Counted from the first letter of the stretch, positions 34,907 through 46,647 are shown. The stretch: DNA of 64,000 nucleotides from Camellia lanceoleosa (GCA_025200525.1 CM045762.1:120716979-120780978); one strand, 5' to 3'. The notes: generated by a model from the sequence alone, not told the origin. Made by a program: numbers and translations.

Positions 34907-34920
34907 GGGTTTAAGGGGCA
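34907..34920 (+). other. Tat polypurine tract
   Basis: 'gggtttaaggggca' just before the LTR start at 34923. Confidence 0.65.
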
Positions 34921-34922
34921 AT

Positions 34923-35661
34923 TGAGAGGGTAATTTGTGTACCTAATGGGTCGAGCTAGATGGAAGTAGACTTAATATTTGGGATGTATTGGCAGACTGA
35001 GCTGTGTTCTAGAGGTAGTTGAGTTAGGGCTGAACAACGGTCAAACCGATCAAAGAAGTTTGACCAATTGGCAAATGCCCACATTCTTGTACCAAGCTAC
35101 TTCCTAGTGGCGGTTAAAGGTTTAACCGAGCTATGTGAGAAGATAGTCAAAGGCAACTGAAAGCAAAGCTTCGACCTAGTAAGGAGGAGAGTCATGCAGT
35201 GTCAACATGGGGGTGCACCGTGCAAGGTTTGCATGGCACTGAACGTTGCACGGCTAGGTCAATGGCAAGCAGAGCAAAGTTAGTTTAGTTTCTCGGCTGG
35301 AAGCCATGCAAAGAGTTTTGCATCTTACTTGGTTTGTAGTGAGAAGGATGCTAAAGGGTGAGCATTATCCTTTGGGAAGGTGATTCCTAGGAGGACTTTA
35401 CAAAAGAAAGTCAAAGTCCTATTAGGATTGTGCCATACAAAACCTATTAAAGCTCAAACCAAACCCTAATCTCAGGTATTGCAATCATTATTCCCAAATT
35501 CACAGAGCTTTTACCTCTTTAGTCTATTTGCTAACTTAGGCATCGGGGGAGTTTTCGGCACACACTCACCAGCTATCTCGTGTTTGTGATTTCAAGTGTT
35601 ATGACGACGTTTGAAGAGGAGCAAGCTTGATCAACAGGATTATACAAGTGATGACTATTTG
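34923..35661 (+). mobile_element. Tat element 3' LTR
   Basis: It begins TGAGAGGGTAATTTGTG and follows the 5' LTR with many substitutions, plus an insertion near 35060-35075 and near 35230-35250. The last dozen bases of the 5' LTR are not matched; at 'gactatttgtg' the sequence jumps into another copy of the LTR's middle part. Confidence 0.85.
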
Positions 35662-35662
35662 T

Positions 35663-35797
35663 GAGGACTCTACAAAAGAGAGTTAGAGTCCTACTAGGAT
35701 TGTGTCATATGGAACCTATAAAAGCTCAAACCAAACCTTAATCCCAGGTATTGCAATCATTATTCCGAATTCAAAGAGCTTTTACCTCTTTAGTCTA
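35663..35797 (+). mobile_element. Third, partial Tat LTR copy, left piece
   Basis: 'gaggactctacaaaagagag' to 'cctctttagtcta' duplicates LTR positions 35392-35527. It continues after a 4.46 kb insertion at 40256. It may come from a second, recombined element. Confidence 0.8.
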
Positions 35798-36136
35798 TGT
35801 AGACACTCCATTACCGGTCCTAAGACTTGGATGTTTTCTTTTGATTACTTGATGATGAAAACAAGAATGTGTTTCTCAACATCTTCAATAAGAAAGATGG
35901 AATTCGAGCTTTATTCTCAACCCTAAGACTATTTTGGCCAAGTGATTAAGAAAGGTTCAAAATTCTCTTTTGAAACTTTCTTTCTGCGTTTTGTTCTGAC
36001 ACTCATTTCTAGACTTCAAAATGAAATGTTTTCTCAAGAAATTGAGTAAAAAATAGTATGGGAATAGGAGGAAAGGATGATAATTCTGTTGAAAATCCTG
36101 TTTCATGCAAAATAGTCAAGCTAAGGCCAATATTTT

Positions 36137-36204
36137 GGTCGGCCAGCCAATTAACTGGCCGACCAGCCAACTTTTTGGTCGGCCAGCTAATATTTTGGCC
36201 AGCT
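36137..36204. repeat. GGTCGGCC / GGCCGACC motif cluster
   Basis: 'ggtcggccagcc' occurs at 36137 and 36177, 40 bp apart, with inverted 'ggccgacc' at 36157 between them and a partial copy at 36197. Confidence 0.8.
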
Positions 36205-37274
36205 AATTTGTCCAGGAACCAGGCAGTTTCGAAAAAATTCGTGTTTAATGCGTATGGGACATGACACCTTAGATATTTTTGATATATTTATGAACGAAAT
36301 GCATACACACTCAGCCTCCATTGCCAAAAGCACTTGCCCCTTCAAAAAGGAGTAGCTAAAGCATGGGTCAAGTGCTTTATCCTTGTCACCTCATGATCCA
36401 TTGTCTTCCAATTGTCTCCCACCACCTTCTCCCCTAAGCCTTCTACCATTGCCTATGTAAGGAGCATCAGATTGTTGAGGAAGAGAGAAAGATTGATAGA
36501 AAGAGAAGTTTTGCTTGAATTGGGAGTTGATCAAAATTGAGAACAAAACGTCACTCAATTTGAAACAAAACATCTCATGTTTGTTTTTCGAAAATGGTTT
36601 GGAATTGCTACCTGCAAATAGGCTAAAGCGCGGATTTGCCACCCTCAAGTGGGCTTAAAACATGATTTTCCACAAACAAGTGGGCTTTAAAACGCACATT
36701 TCGATGAATTGTTCTAATTCAAGCAATGAAGCCTTCATCCACAAGCATTCATGCAGTTAATCAATTAAGCAAATAGCCTCATGACAAGCATGCTATCATG
36801 GCAATCACTTACACACATGCAAGGATGCTAAAGCGAAACACTTACAGTGTACTCCAAGCCAAAACAGAAAATAAGTTAGAAATCATACATGATCTTAGCT
36901 ATGTTGAAATGCCTAATGCAACACATGCAAAAATGCAACTAAATAGGTTGGGCTATCTAAAGTGGCATATGAATGCAACACTTGATAACATGCTTTGAAA
37001 CACGTATTCAAGTAAGTGTATTGAAATACGATGTAGTTTGAATGATGTGCCGAGCCCGGTGCATGCAATACAAATGAATGGATGCAAACATGCAAAGCAT
37101 AAGGTATGCTAATTGAAATATGCCCTAAACTAACCATCGAAAGCGGATAAGTAAAAGGGAGAAAGACGTGGGATTGGAAGACATTCACACACACACTCAC
37201 ACTTATTACAACATTTGCCCTCTCGATGGAGGGTCCGAATAAAATGAAAGCTAACTAGCTACGCTAATTAAGCT

Positions 37275-37340
37275 AACTATTACAAACTAACTAATTAACT
37301 AACTATTACAAACTAACTAATTAACTAACTATTCTAGCTA
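37275..37340. repeat. Short tandem repeat, 26-bp period
   Basis: 'attacaaactaactaattaa' recurs at 37279 and 37305, with a decayed third copy. The surrounding 37250-37450 is rich in 'aattaact' and 'agctaatt'. Confidence 0.75.
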
Positions 37341-38555
37341 ATTAATTATTACAAACCAAATTGAATAACTAGCAAATCTAAGCTAATTAGAATATTACAC
37401 AGCACTATGCTAAATTAATTACGGCACAGGTAATTAACTACAACTAGCTAACAAAAGTGATAAATGGCCTCGCGAGTGAGGGAGATATGCATGCTCGGTT
37501 GCGTCCTCTCGGAAATCCACCGCCTTGCCTCAAGACGCCTCTGTTTGCACTCTTTTGAACCTTTGAAAATTACGCCGATTTCCATATCGCTTCTTTCTGA
37601 TCTCAAGAACACCTTGAGGGCTGAAATTCCTCCTGTTGCTGCAACAGAGCACAGACAGAGGCAAGACAGTGTATTTGCAAGGAAATGTATGCACTTCCAC
37701 ACTCCTTATCATATCTCAAGCTCAAAGGAGTATGGCACTTGACTCTCAAGCCAACAACCAAGAATTTTCAATGCATGGTGGCCGAAGGATCAAGCTTGTG
37801 CAAAACTCAATGAATACACACATAAGACTCGAAAGGCCTCCACCCTATCATGCACAATCAAAGGGGATGGCGACCAAGAAATGAGACGTGTTTCATCACT
37901 TCAAGTATGAAACGCCCCTCGTTTCTCGTGTTTGGATTAACGTCCGATCCAAACATAATGCAATGCAACACACATGCAAACAACATGCTTATCTATCAAT
38001 GCTAGAGTGGCATGCACAAGGCTCTATTATGTAAGCAATGCATGCATGGCATGTTTAGAAGCTAAGGCATTAAAGCAAGTGAGGTAAACAACACTAGGAC
38101 TATGCAATACTATGCACAAACAACAAAACTAGCCCAAAACAGAGCTATATCATGGCAAATCAGTGGCAAAACAATGCTCAAACTAAGGCTCAAAGGAGTA
38201 AAAAATCATGCTCTTTTGGTAGCTCACAAATAAGGCACAAAGGCACAACTCTCAAAAGCTCTCAAGGAGTGAAAGAAGTGAGAACATGACACATGTATAT
38301 GCTCTGGAATTACATGCTAAATGATGCCAAAACATGCAAACATCACAAATATAGCATTCTAAGGTGCACAAAACTCTAAACTAGCTAAAGCACTTGCACC
38401 ATAGCCATATCAAGCAAGCCCCAAAGGACCAAGATCACTCAAAATAGTCCTAAGGCAGGTCAAAACATAGCCAAAAATGTGCTGGAGCAGAGCATACACA
38501 TGCTAGATCAATAGGCTAAAACACCAAATACACTAGGCTAGTGAACAAAATTGCC

Positions 38556-39060
38556 CTACAAGTGCAAGGAGCATGCAAGAGGCAACCAAACCAACCCAAA
38601 ACAAAGTTATGACATAGCAAATAATGGCCAAAAACATGCTGAAATGGAGCCAATTCAAGGCACAAAGACATGCTACTTTGTAAGGCTACAAGTAGGATTA
38701 AACTACAAGTACAAAAAGCATGCAAGAGGCAACCAAACCAACCCAAAAGAGAGTTATGACATGGCAAATAATGGCCAAAAACATGCTAAAATGGAGACAA
38801 TTCAAGGCACAAAGACATGTTACTTTGCAAGGCTACAAGTAGGATTACACTACAAGTACAAGAAGCATGCAAGAGGCAACCAAAATAACCCAAAATAGAG
38901 TTATGACATGGCAAATAATGGCCAAAAACATGCTAAAATGGATCCAATTCAAGGCACAAAGGCATGCTACTTTGCAAGGCTATAAGTAGGATTACACTAC
39001 AAGTACAAGAAGCATGCAAGAGGTGACCAAGACAGCCCAAAACAGAGTTATGGCAGATCT
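38556..39060. repeat. Tandem repeat of exactly 147 bp, 3.4 units
   Basis: The mark 'ctacaagt' before 'aagcatgcaagagg' recurs at 38556, 38703, 38850 and 38997. Each unit is 147 bp and carries 'gttatgacatggcaaataat' and 'ggcacaaagacatgctactt'. More decayed units seem to lie upstream (38100-38550). As 147 is 49 codons, the plus frame stays open over the array; I take that as a by-product of the repeat length. Confidence 0.95.
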
Positions 39061-39832
39061 GAAAAGTCATAAAAATGAGCCTAAACAAAGCCTCTAAGAA
39101 GTAGAAACACATGGTCTTTTGATGGGCCATCAACACATGCAAACAAGAGAAGATGAGGGGGGACCACCCCTACCTATTTGGGACCTCAAAACCACCTTTC
39201 CACCACTAAAATTCCTTTGAGTTTCAATGATGGAAATGCCAAACAGAGATGGTCCCAAAGGCCATAAAAGATGGCACAAAGTAAGCCACCAAAGGGGGTA
39301 AACCACCCCTAACTCAAACAAAGCCTCAAACAACCTTTTTAAACACTTTAAAACAAAGGTTTTTGTAGTTGAAAACAAAGCCTAAAATAGTATGCAAAGA
39401 TGGCTAAATAAGCAACGAAAATAAAGCTTTAAATAGGCTATTACAAACCCTTGAAGCACAACTTCAAAACCAGCCACTTATGAGGCAAAATCAGGTCAAA
39501 ACCACTCAAATAAGGCTCCTAAGTACCTTAGCAACAAAATGAAGGTGCTTGAGTAGGTGTTTGTGTGCAAAAGTATAAAGAAACAACCCTTAAAGGCACA
39601 AATATGGAGAGAGATGGAGAACTTTTGCCCTTCAAAATTCTGAACCCTAGAAAGGGAGAGAGAGCTCCCTTCTTATAGAATTCCAAGCCTCAAGCTTGTT
39701 CGACAAGCTAGAATCTTGGTGCAATCCCTCTATACACGTGTATGGAGGATGCAGTCTGTGCCTAACAGCTGGCACAACTGGCACCCAAAATATCTGCAGA
39801 AAGTGAAAAATGGCCGCCGACCACTCAAAGTG

Positions 39833-40053
39833 GTTGACCAACCACCCAACCTAGTCGACCGACCACCTAAGTTGGTTGACAGAGAAAACATCTGGTCGAC
39901 AGGGCAAAAAAGGGGTCTCCCAAGAGAGGAGAAGGTGGTGGCATGCTGCAGACCACTTGAGGTGGTCGACCGACCACCAACCCTAGCTGACCGACCACCA
40001 AAATTGGTCTACAGGGGAGAAAACTGGCTGGCAGGAGAACAAATTGGTCTACA
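39833..40053 (-). repeat. Phased GTCGAC-type palindrome array
   Basis: GTTGAC at 39833, GTCGAC at 39854, GTTGAC at 39875, GTCGAC at 39895; then GTCGAC at 39965, GCTGAC at 39986, GTCTAC at 40007, GCTGGC at 40027, GTCTAC at 40048. Steps are 21, 21, 20 and 21, 21, 20, 21 bp. Copies of 'gaccgaccacc' accompany the sites. Confidence 0.9.
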
Positions 40054-40255
40054 CCCCTACTTCTCCCTCCAGGCAAAAGGGACACCAAGGTTTGGCTTAA
40101 AACAAGCACAAAACCAAGAGAGTTCAGAGACTCAGGGGCAAGGCGCGCAGCTGAAAACCCCCGGGGATTCCAAACGAGCGCAAACATGCGCAATCATCGC
40201 GTGCACAAACGATGACGTCTGAGTCTTAAGGTCGGTCAAAAATGGGGTGTCTACA

Positions 40256-40340
40256 CTCATGTTTGTGATTACAAGTATTACGATGACATTTGGAGGGGAG
40301 CAAGCTTGATTAATAGGATTATACAACTAACGATTATTTC
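40256..40340 (+). mobile_element. Third, partial Tat LTR copy, right piece
   Basis: 'ctcatgtttgtgattacaag' to 'gattatacaactaacgatta' continues the LTR interrupted at 35797, after a gap of about 57 bp relative to the intact LTR. It diverges from the other LTRs at about 40335. Confidence 0.75.
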
Positions 40341-41269
40341 ATGCTCATATAGGTATGTATTGAATCCATTAATCCGTTATGTATAGATAACCCTACACAA
40401 ACAAATTATAAATTCATACTTGCATATGAGACTAAAGTTACAATTAAAATTTTGATTATACAATTATATATACAATATATATAAACATACGAAAAGAAAA
40501 GTCAATATCTTATCAAAATAATAATATATACTACCACCACTATTATATAAATGTATTATCTATAATTAACTATTATTTACATGTACATAAATTTAGTTAT
40601 TATTTAAATTATTTAAATATATATAAATAACATATTTATCTTATTTTTCATACATATTTTTATATTATTTAAATAAATGTTAAACAAGTCGGCTGTAATA
40701 TGTTTGGACTTATTTATTAAGAATTTAATGAGCTCGAGTTCAAGCTCGAACTCAATAAAAACTTAACAAATCGAGTTCGAACGAGCCCTTACCAAGTCAA
40801 ACTCGAGCCTATTCACAAACGGATTTGTTCATTTATAGCCATAGGTGTATGGAAACACAACAAACCTTTATATATAATATCCAAAGTTGGATAAAAGTCT
40901 TCTAATATGGGCAAAACTACAAAAAGGATTGGATTGCTCTCTTCTAGTCCCAACCGTTGACATCATTTTTATAAAATAAAAAAGTTAGTATATTTTTTAA
41001 AAAATAATTATACATTAATGATAAATTTTGTTAACATTAATAATAAAAGTTATAAAATTTTCAATAAATTTGTAATTATTGAAGAGAAATTTATTAGAAA
41101 ATCCGCTTTCAAGTACTTCTATCCCAATTTGTAACACATGTACCTTATAAGTCCAATAGAATGAATTTAATTTCATTATTTTGTTATTTAAAATCCTTGG
41201 ATTGATGTATCTTGGTATTAGTTAAGTAAAAAAATTAATCTACACATTGATTAGAATGTTTAATTACAT
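40341..41269. other. AT-rich DNA including a dispersed repeat copy
   Basis: No gene. The segment 40683-40822 is the second copy of the 'gctcgagttcaagctcgaac' repeat seen at 22580-22755. The rest is very AT-rich. Confidence 0.5.
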
Positions 41270-41317
41270 TTGGACTTGGCGGAATTATACTTCAGAACCT
41301 TAAAATTTTGTTCTCGT

Positions 41318-41645
41318 GTCGACACTGAGCTTCTAGGTGTCAACACTTGTTTTTCCTCCTTTGTTTCTCAACATTTTGCTTTGGAGTGTCGACATCGAGA
41401 TGGCCTAGGGTCGACACCAGCAGCTCTGTTAGTTCTGGTGTAACATTCTGCTTCTTAGTGTTGACATCACTCATTCTGGGTGTAGACATCGTCGGGCAAG
41501 AAAAAAATTAGAAAAAAAAAACCTGGTGCATTATGCTTTTGGAGGTTGACACCAAGGTAGTCCCAGGTCGACACCCTACCTGTTTTGAACTCATCTATTT
41601 GCTGCCTCATATGCGGGTGTCGACACCTCTCTTCAAGGTGTCATC
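41318..41645 (+). repeat. Paired GTCGAC-type palindromes at 21-22 bp
   Basis: Five pairs: 41318/41339, 41388/41410, 41460/41482, 41545/41567 and 41619/41640, with spacings 21, 22, 22, 22 and 21 bp. Hexamers are GTCGAC or one-base variants, many inside 'ggtgtcgacacc'-like dyads. Confidence 0.92.
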
Positions 41646-41756
41646 ACTTGATAAAAAACCAAACACGCTCAGCTACATTTTGAACCCCCCTTTTTGGGAT
41701 TTTTGACTTTGTATTTTGTATATTCTTGGGCTCCACAACCTATTATATCCCTTCAC

Positions 41757-41764
41757 TATAAATA
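41757..41764 (+). promoter_or_regulatory. TATA box of the interrupted LTR
   Basis: TATAAATA in 'cactataaataaac', followed 50 bp on by (CT)n, a common arrangement in plant LTR promoters. Confidence 0.65.
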
Positions 41765-42476
41765 AACACTCCCTCATTTTCCTCATTTTCCTCATTCTTT
41801 TCTCAATCTTTCACCTCCCTCTCTCTCTCTCTCTCTCTCTCACATACCTCCATTTTGAAGCTTCAAGCTTGGGTTTCATCTATCTAGAAGCAAGATCTGC
41901 CCCTAGTCCTTGAGGATAAAAGTTAGGGATCAATTTGATCATGTTTTTATCATAGTCAAGTCGTAGGTCTTCAACCTTTCTCTCTTTTCTTTGAGGTAGA
42001 AGTTTTCTTAGTTTCGTACATCTATGTTTTGAAGTGATTGTGTATGAATTTGGTTTAGATCATGATGATTCAACTAAAATGGTTTTGATTTGAAAATGTT
42101 TGTGAAACATAAGGGGGGTTTTACTCAAGTTTAGAGATAATCTTCTAGATCTATACATTTATGTGTTAGAAATTGATGATTTTGAGATTCGTTGAAAGAT
42201 ATCATGAAAAACGCCAATTTTTTTGTAAAAACCCTGAGCTAGAAATGTTAATTTAAAAGAAGGTTTTGAAATAAATTGATGGTTATTATGAAACTAGAGT
42301 TATGACTGTTTAGGAAACTCAAAGAATTGTTAAATAAATAAATCTTCATATTTATATTGAAAATTTCTACTGGATTGAAAAGAGCTGAGAACTTTGAAAT
42401 GGAAATAATTATGTTTCGTCAATGGGAAGTGATAAAGAGTTGAGATGAAGAATAGAAGAGGTTGATGTTAATGATT

Positions 42477-44462
42477 TGTAACGCCCCAAAATAATTACAA
42501 TAAAGCCATCCACAATATTAATAAATTACAATACCATTTTGAATACAATATCCTTTATATAATCAGAGTGTACAAAAGATGTCACATGCAGTTATACATT
42601 CACAGGTTCTAACCCTGAATCTATAGCATGTGTCATAAGTTGAAGATGTGAAATAAAGGTTAAACAAATAATAATAAAAGTACTAAAGGCTTATATCTTT
42701 CCAAGACAATGCTTGGTTACAACAAAAAATGGATTTAAATCCAATACAGTTAAAGCTCTTAGCTTGTACAAAATAAATATAACAATACACAAAAAGAACC
42801 CTTCAGCTCCAAGTCCTCCCAAGTTATTGCCTTAGCGGAGGTATATCATCAATACCTGAACATGGTTTTCTCACATAGGGTGAGCCAAAGCCTAGTAGAG
42901 ACACTATAACACAATTTATGAATCTTAATAAAGATATAAGGTGAATATATATGCAATGCTCGTGCCGAAAACATTTTACATCTTTTTCCGAAACCATGCA
43001 ATGCCAAGTTTATAACACAATTTATTAAACCATTTCCTTTACAATAGAAAATAGGGAGGTGAGTACAACATTGTGAGTCTCTAGGTACGTGTTTGCTAGT
43101 AGACTATACAAGTACTACCAATTGGTCATTTTTACCGGTATTAATCGGAAGGATTGACACCTATTTGCTCAGGTTTTTGGTCTTTCACCAAGGATACATA
43201 GACCAACTTAATATCGTAACCACACCCCCTATCCAGATTCGCCAAGTATTTAACCATTTTTCTCAAAACAACATACATTTTCAATGTGTTAAAGATGCGA
43301 TAATGTTCAATGCAAAAGGATAAGAAATTAGTTCCAATTCACCTAATTCTCATGCAATTTCTACAACAATCATAGTTATCCTCCATTGATAGCCCAAAAC
43401 AGATATCTCTAAACAGATAAATAATTTCTATAAAAATAAACTTTTCGAAAATCTCAAGATGGGAGTAATAATACATATCCAACTCTGCCATCCTCATCAA
43501 TATCAATCCAATTCCACATTTCCAATATCAATTCCATTTATCATTACAAAATCAACATTTGATATTCTTAGGGCAAAATCCCCTTTCCTTTATAAATCAA
43601 TTTCAAAGATAAAAATCCATTATTTCATTATAACTCAACAACAGATACATTTCCTTAATCATTTCCAATAACCCACTTGAAAACCCCTCTTTTTCATTTC
43701 AAGCCAAAACCCTAGATTGTTCAAAAATCCCCTTTTTCACAATGTTGTTTTATAAAAACAAATAACTAAGTTAAAAATCATAAGAAAGTGCGAAAAAATT
43801 CCTATCTCAAGCTTAGAAGACGGGAGAGAGAGTGGAGGAACCTCAAAGACGCCGAAAATAAACTTTGTTTCGATTAAGAGGACGCTCTCGGTGTGCTATA
43901 CATTTTTATCAAAGGGATTAGGGTGGAGAAACCAATGGATCTAGGTGTATTTGTAGAGAGAATGTGAGTATTAAGGAGAGAAGCTCTAGATCTAGGGTTT
44001 TTAGAATGTTTAGAGAGAGAGAGAGAGAGAAATGAAAAAGTGACTCAAAAAGTGATTTTTACGAACTGATGTACGAGCAGACCGCTCGAGGGAACAAAGT
44101 GACCGCTCGAGTGAAGAATACCAACTTTTAGAAGTTTTACAGATAGAGGACCATAGCTCGAGTTCAAGAAAGACCGCTCGAGCGAAGAATGCCATATCCT
44201 AGTTTCTCTGCAGACCTGCAAAAGTATTGGAAGTTCATAAAGACCGCTCAAGCACAGGAATCACCGCTCGAGTAAAGAGGCAAAATTCTAGGCAACAACA
44301 GTTTTGAAAAACAAGCTACCAACCTTTTCCAAACGCAACCAAGACACTCCTATATCCAAATTCAATGAGGAATAAGGAAAAACAAGACATGAACAACCAT
44401 ATAAGAGAATGAAACCCATATCCAAAATATCAACAGGTCGAATCTAAACCAAAATTGCTATA
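42477..44462 (-). mobile_element. Chromovirus 3' LTR
   Basis: Length is 1986 bp. On the plus strand it runs from TGTAACGCCCC to ATTGCTATA. The CTCGAG cluster is at 44085-44272 and a GA-run at 44013-44031. Confidence 0.9.
44085..44272 (-). repeat. Paired CTCGAG palindromes
   Basis: Pairs at 44085/44106 (21 bp), 44157/44177 (20 bp) and 44247/44267 (20 bp). The first of the last pair is CTCAAG. Confidence 0.9.
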
Positions 44463-44480
44463 ACCTCTTCCCCCCTCCCC
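44463..44480 (-). other. Chromovirus polypurine tract
   Basis: On the minus strand GGGGAGGGGGGAAGAGGT, immediately inside the 3' LTR. Confidence 0.85.
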
Positions 44481-44769
44481 AAGGAATTTTGTCTCCAAAA
44501 TTTAAAATCAGATAACAAAACTGTACAACAATGATGGCAATTCAAATTCATAACCATGACCTATCCATTGGTCATTCATTCTCATAACAATGATAAACAA
44601 GTTCTCGATACTGAATATACAATTCATATTTCCAAAACATATACAATGTTTATATTACATTAACATAATGAAATTTTCAATACATGTTCAAACATCAACA
44701 AATAGGTCTAGATACTTCTCACAGACTTCCAACTTACACTTCCAATTACTTCCTCAATCCCGTGATGTC

Positions 44770-45123
44770 TTCACAACACCTTTACCAAAGGAATTGTCTT
44801 GCCACGCAAGACTTGGTCTCAAGTATCTAAAACTCTATCCGGTCTCTCCTCATACGAGGCATCCTCATTTACCTCTAACTCAGTCCAATCCAACATGTGT
44901 GATGGATCTGACTCATACTTCTAGAGCATACAGATATGAAACACATCATGAACCTGGAAAACTGTGGCGGTAAGGCCAAACGATAAGCTACCTCTCCAAT
45001 ACGCTCTAAAATCTCAAAAGGCCCAATAAATCTAGGAGACAACTTTCCACTCTTCCCAAACCTCATCAAACCCCGTCTAAGTGATATTTTCAAGAAGACA
45101 TGATCTCTTACCTCAAATGACAA
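44770..45123 (-). pseudogene. Chromovirus integrase C-terminus and chromodomain
   Basis: 'KISLRRGLMRFGKSGKLSPR', 'FIGPFEILERIGEVAYRLAL' and 'PPQFSRF' are the integrase C-terminal (GPY/F) module. Past a frameshift near 44955, 'ASYEERPDRVLD' and 'LRGKTIPLVKVL', 'HHGIEE' follow, the chromodomain end of Tekay/Del elements, with stops between. This confirms the lineage. Confidence 0.85.
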
Positions 45124-45940
45124 CGATCTTCTCCTACGGTTGGCATAACTCTTCTAAAGACTCTGAACCGTAACCAACCTCTTACGAATAAGTGCAACCT
45201 TCTCTGTCGTTTCTCAGACTAACTCAGGACCTATCATAGGTGCATCACCCACCTCGGCCCAACACACAGGAGATCTACAACGTCGGCCATACAAGGCCTC
45301 AAATGGTGCCATGCCAATACTCGACTGGAAACTATTGTTACAGGCAAACTCCACTAAAGGCAAGTGCTTCTTCCACGACCCCTTAAAGTCGAGAACACAA
45401 TCCTGAAGGATATCTTCTAGGATCTAAATGGTACACTCTGACTGCCCATTAGTCTGTGGATAATAAACGGTACTAAAAGTCAATCTAGTGCCCAAAGCAT
45501 TCTGTAAGCTCTGCCACAATCGTGAAAGGTGTATCTCTATCCGAAACAATAGTCACTGGGACCCCATGAAGTCAAATAATGTCCCTAACGTAAAGATCAG
45601 CAAGATAATCTACCGAGTCACTCGTGCGCATAGATATAAAGTGCGCTAACTTAGTTAATAGATCAACTATCACCCAAATGGCATCATTACCCCGTTGAGT
45701 TCTCGGAAGACCCACAACAAAATCCATCATGACATGTTCCCACTTCTACTTGGCTATAGGCAAGGGTTGTAACAAACCCGCTGGCCTCTTATGTTCGACC
45801 TTCACTTGTTGACAAATAAGGCACCTCAATATAAACACGGCTACGTCCTTCTTCATCTCTTTCCATCAAAACTAGCTACTAAGGTCGTGATACATCTTCG
45901 TGCCTCCTAGATGCACCGTAAGGTGTAAGTGGTGAAACTC
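45124..45940 (-). pseudogene. Chromovirus integrase, broken
   Basis: The zinc domain reads 'HLGGTKMYHDL', 'FWWKEMKKDVAVF', '[20 protein letters not shown]'. The core has 'MMDFVVGLPRTQRGNDAIWV', 'IVDLLTKLAHFI' and '[13 protein letters not shown]', holding two catalytic Asp residues. Frameshifts and stops interrupt before and after the third acidic residue. Confidence 0.85.
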
Positions 45941-46450
45941 TCAAAGTACCTTCTCTCTACAAGACTTCGGCACGAAAAGACGGCCAAGGTATCTAATGCT
46001 CCAGTCAGAATACACGTTCAAGCCCTTCTGTATCTTCCCACTAGATATCTTCTCCCAAAGGGTTTCTATCTCAATATCACCCTGTTGGGCTTCTATAACT
46101 TGGGCCACAAGTGTAGGTTGTGCAACTACGGTAAACAAGGCTACTGACTCCTCAGACTCACCAAGATGCAAGTCAAGCTCGCCCAAAGCGCCCAACATCT
46201 CCCATTCCCAAATGGCAATACTAGCTACGCTGCTAATAGATTTCCTACTCAAGGCATCGGCCACTACGTTGGCTTTCCCCGGATGATAGTGCAACTCAAA
46301 ATCATAGTTCTCCATAAATTCCACCCACCTTCTGTGCCTCATATTCAAATCTTTTTGTGAAAACAAGTACTTCAAACTCTCATGATCGGAGAATACCTCA
46401 AACCTCTCACCATACAAGTATTGCCTCCAAATCTTCAAGGCACAGATCAC
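45941..46450 (-). pseudogene. Chromovirus RNase H and linker
   Basis: A 169-codon open stretch starts '[20 protein letters not shown]', continues '[20 protein letters not shown]' and '[16 protein letters not shown]', typical RNase H C-terminal blocks. The linker to integrase follows. The N-terminal RNase H strand is on the far side of a break near 46460-46640. Confidence 0.88.
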
Positions 46451-46647
46451 TGCCGCTAACTCTAGGTCATGAGTAGGATAGTTTCTCTCTTATGTTTTAA
46501 CTTACATGAGCCATATGCTACTACCTTCCATTCTTGCATCAGGACACAACCCAAACCTTTCCGAGATACAACACAATATACAGAATAGCCCCAACCCCTC
46601 TTTGGAATAATCAACATTGGAGTAGTGGTAAGTCTAACCTTAAGTTC

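Larger units (their letters stand above)
23094..35661 (+). mobile_element. Tat-lineage Ty3/gypsy retrotransposon, decayed
   Basis: A 12.6 kb element with diverged LTRs (23094-23808 and 34923-35661), a PBS, gag, protease, RT, RNase H, a second RNase H, integrase, a long tandem array, an antisense ORF region and a polypurine tract. The second RNase H between the first one and integrase, the extra 3' region, and the gag type mark the Tat group (including Ogre- and Retand-like elements). Every coding part has stops. LTRs differ at many positions, so the insertion is older than the copia one. The 3' end is complicated by a further partial LTR copy, so no target duplication can be shown. Confidence 0.88.
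35798..40255 (-). mobile_element. 4.46 kb unit with inverted ends, probably a long solo LTR
   Basis: It starts TGTAGACACTCCATT and ends AATGGGGTGTCTACA; the similarity of the inverted ends extends to about 30 bp ('ggtcctaagact' against 'gagtcttaaggtc'). Read on the minus strand it looks like an LTR: a palindrome array 200-450 bp from the start, 'tctataagaaggg' near 39672 as a TATA-like box followed by 'agctctctctccctttc', and a 'tagggttcagaatttt' leader. No second copy, gag or pol is found, so a solo LTR is the best reading; a non-autonomous inverted-repeat element is the alternative. No target duplication is seen and about 57 bp of the host LTR is missing at the site. Confidence 0.6.
41270..42476 (+). 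mobile_element. Interrupted plus-strand LTR, left part
   Basis: A palindrome array (41318-41645), a TATA box (41757), a CT-rich stretch (41815-41842) and a leader follow one another as in the other LTRs of this window. The unit is cut at 42476 by the minus-strand chromovirus and resumes at 51746. The exact left end is not visible; about 41250-41290 is likely. Confidence 0.6.

Noticed and set aside
38551..38898. Open frame of 115 codons with a 49-residue repeat
   Set aside because: The frame is open because the DNA period (147) is divisible by three; no domain, no start context, and it lies in non-coding LTR-like DNA.
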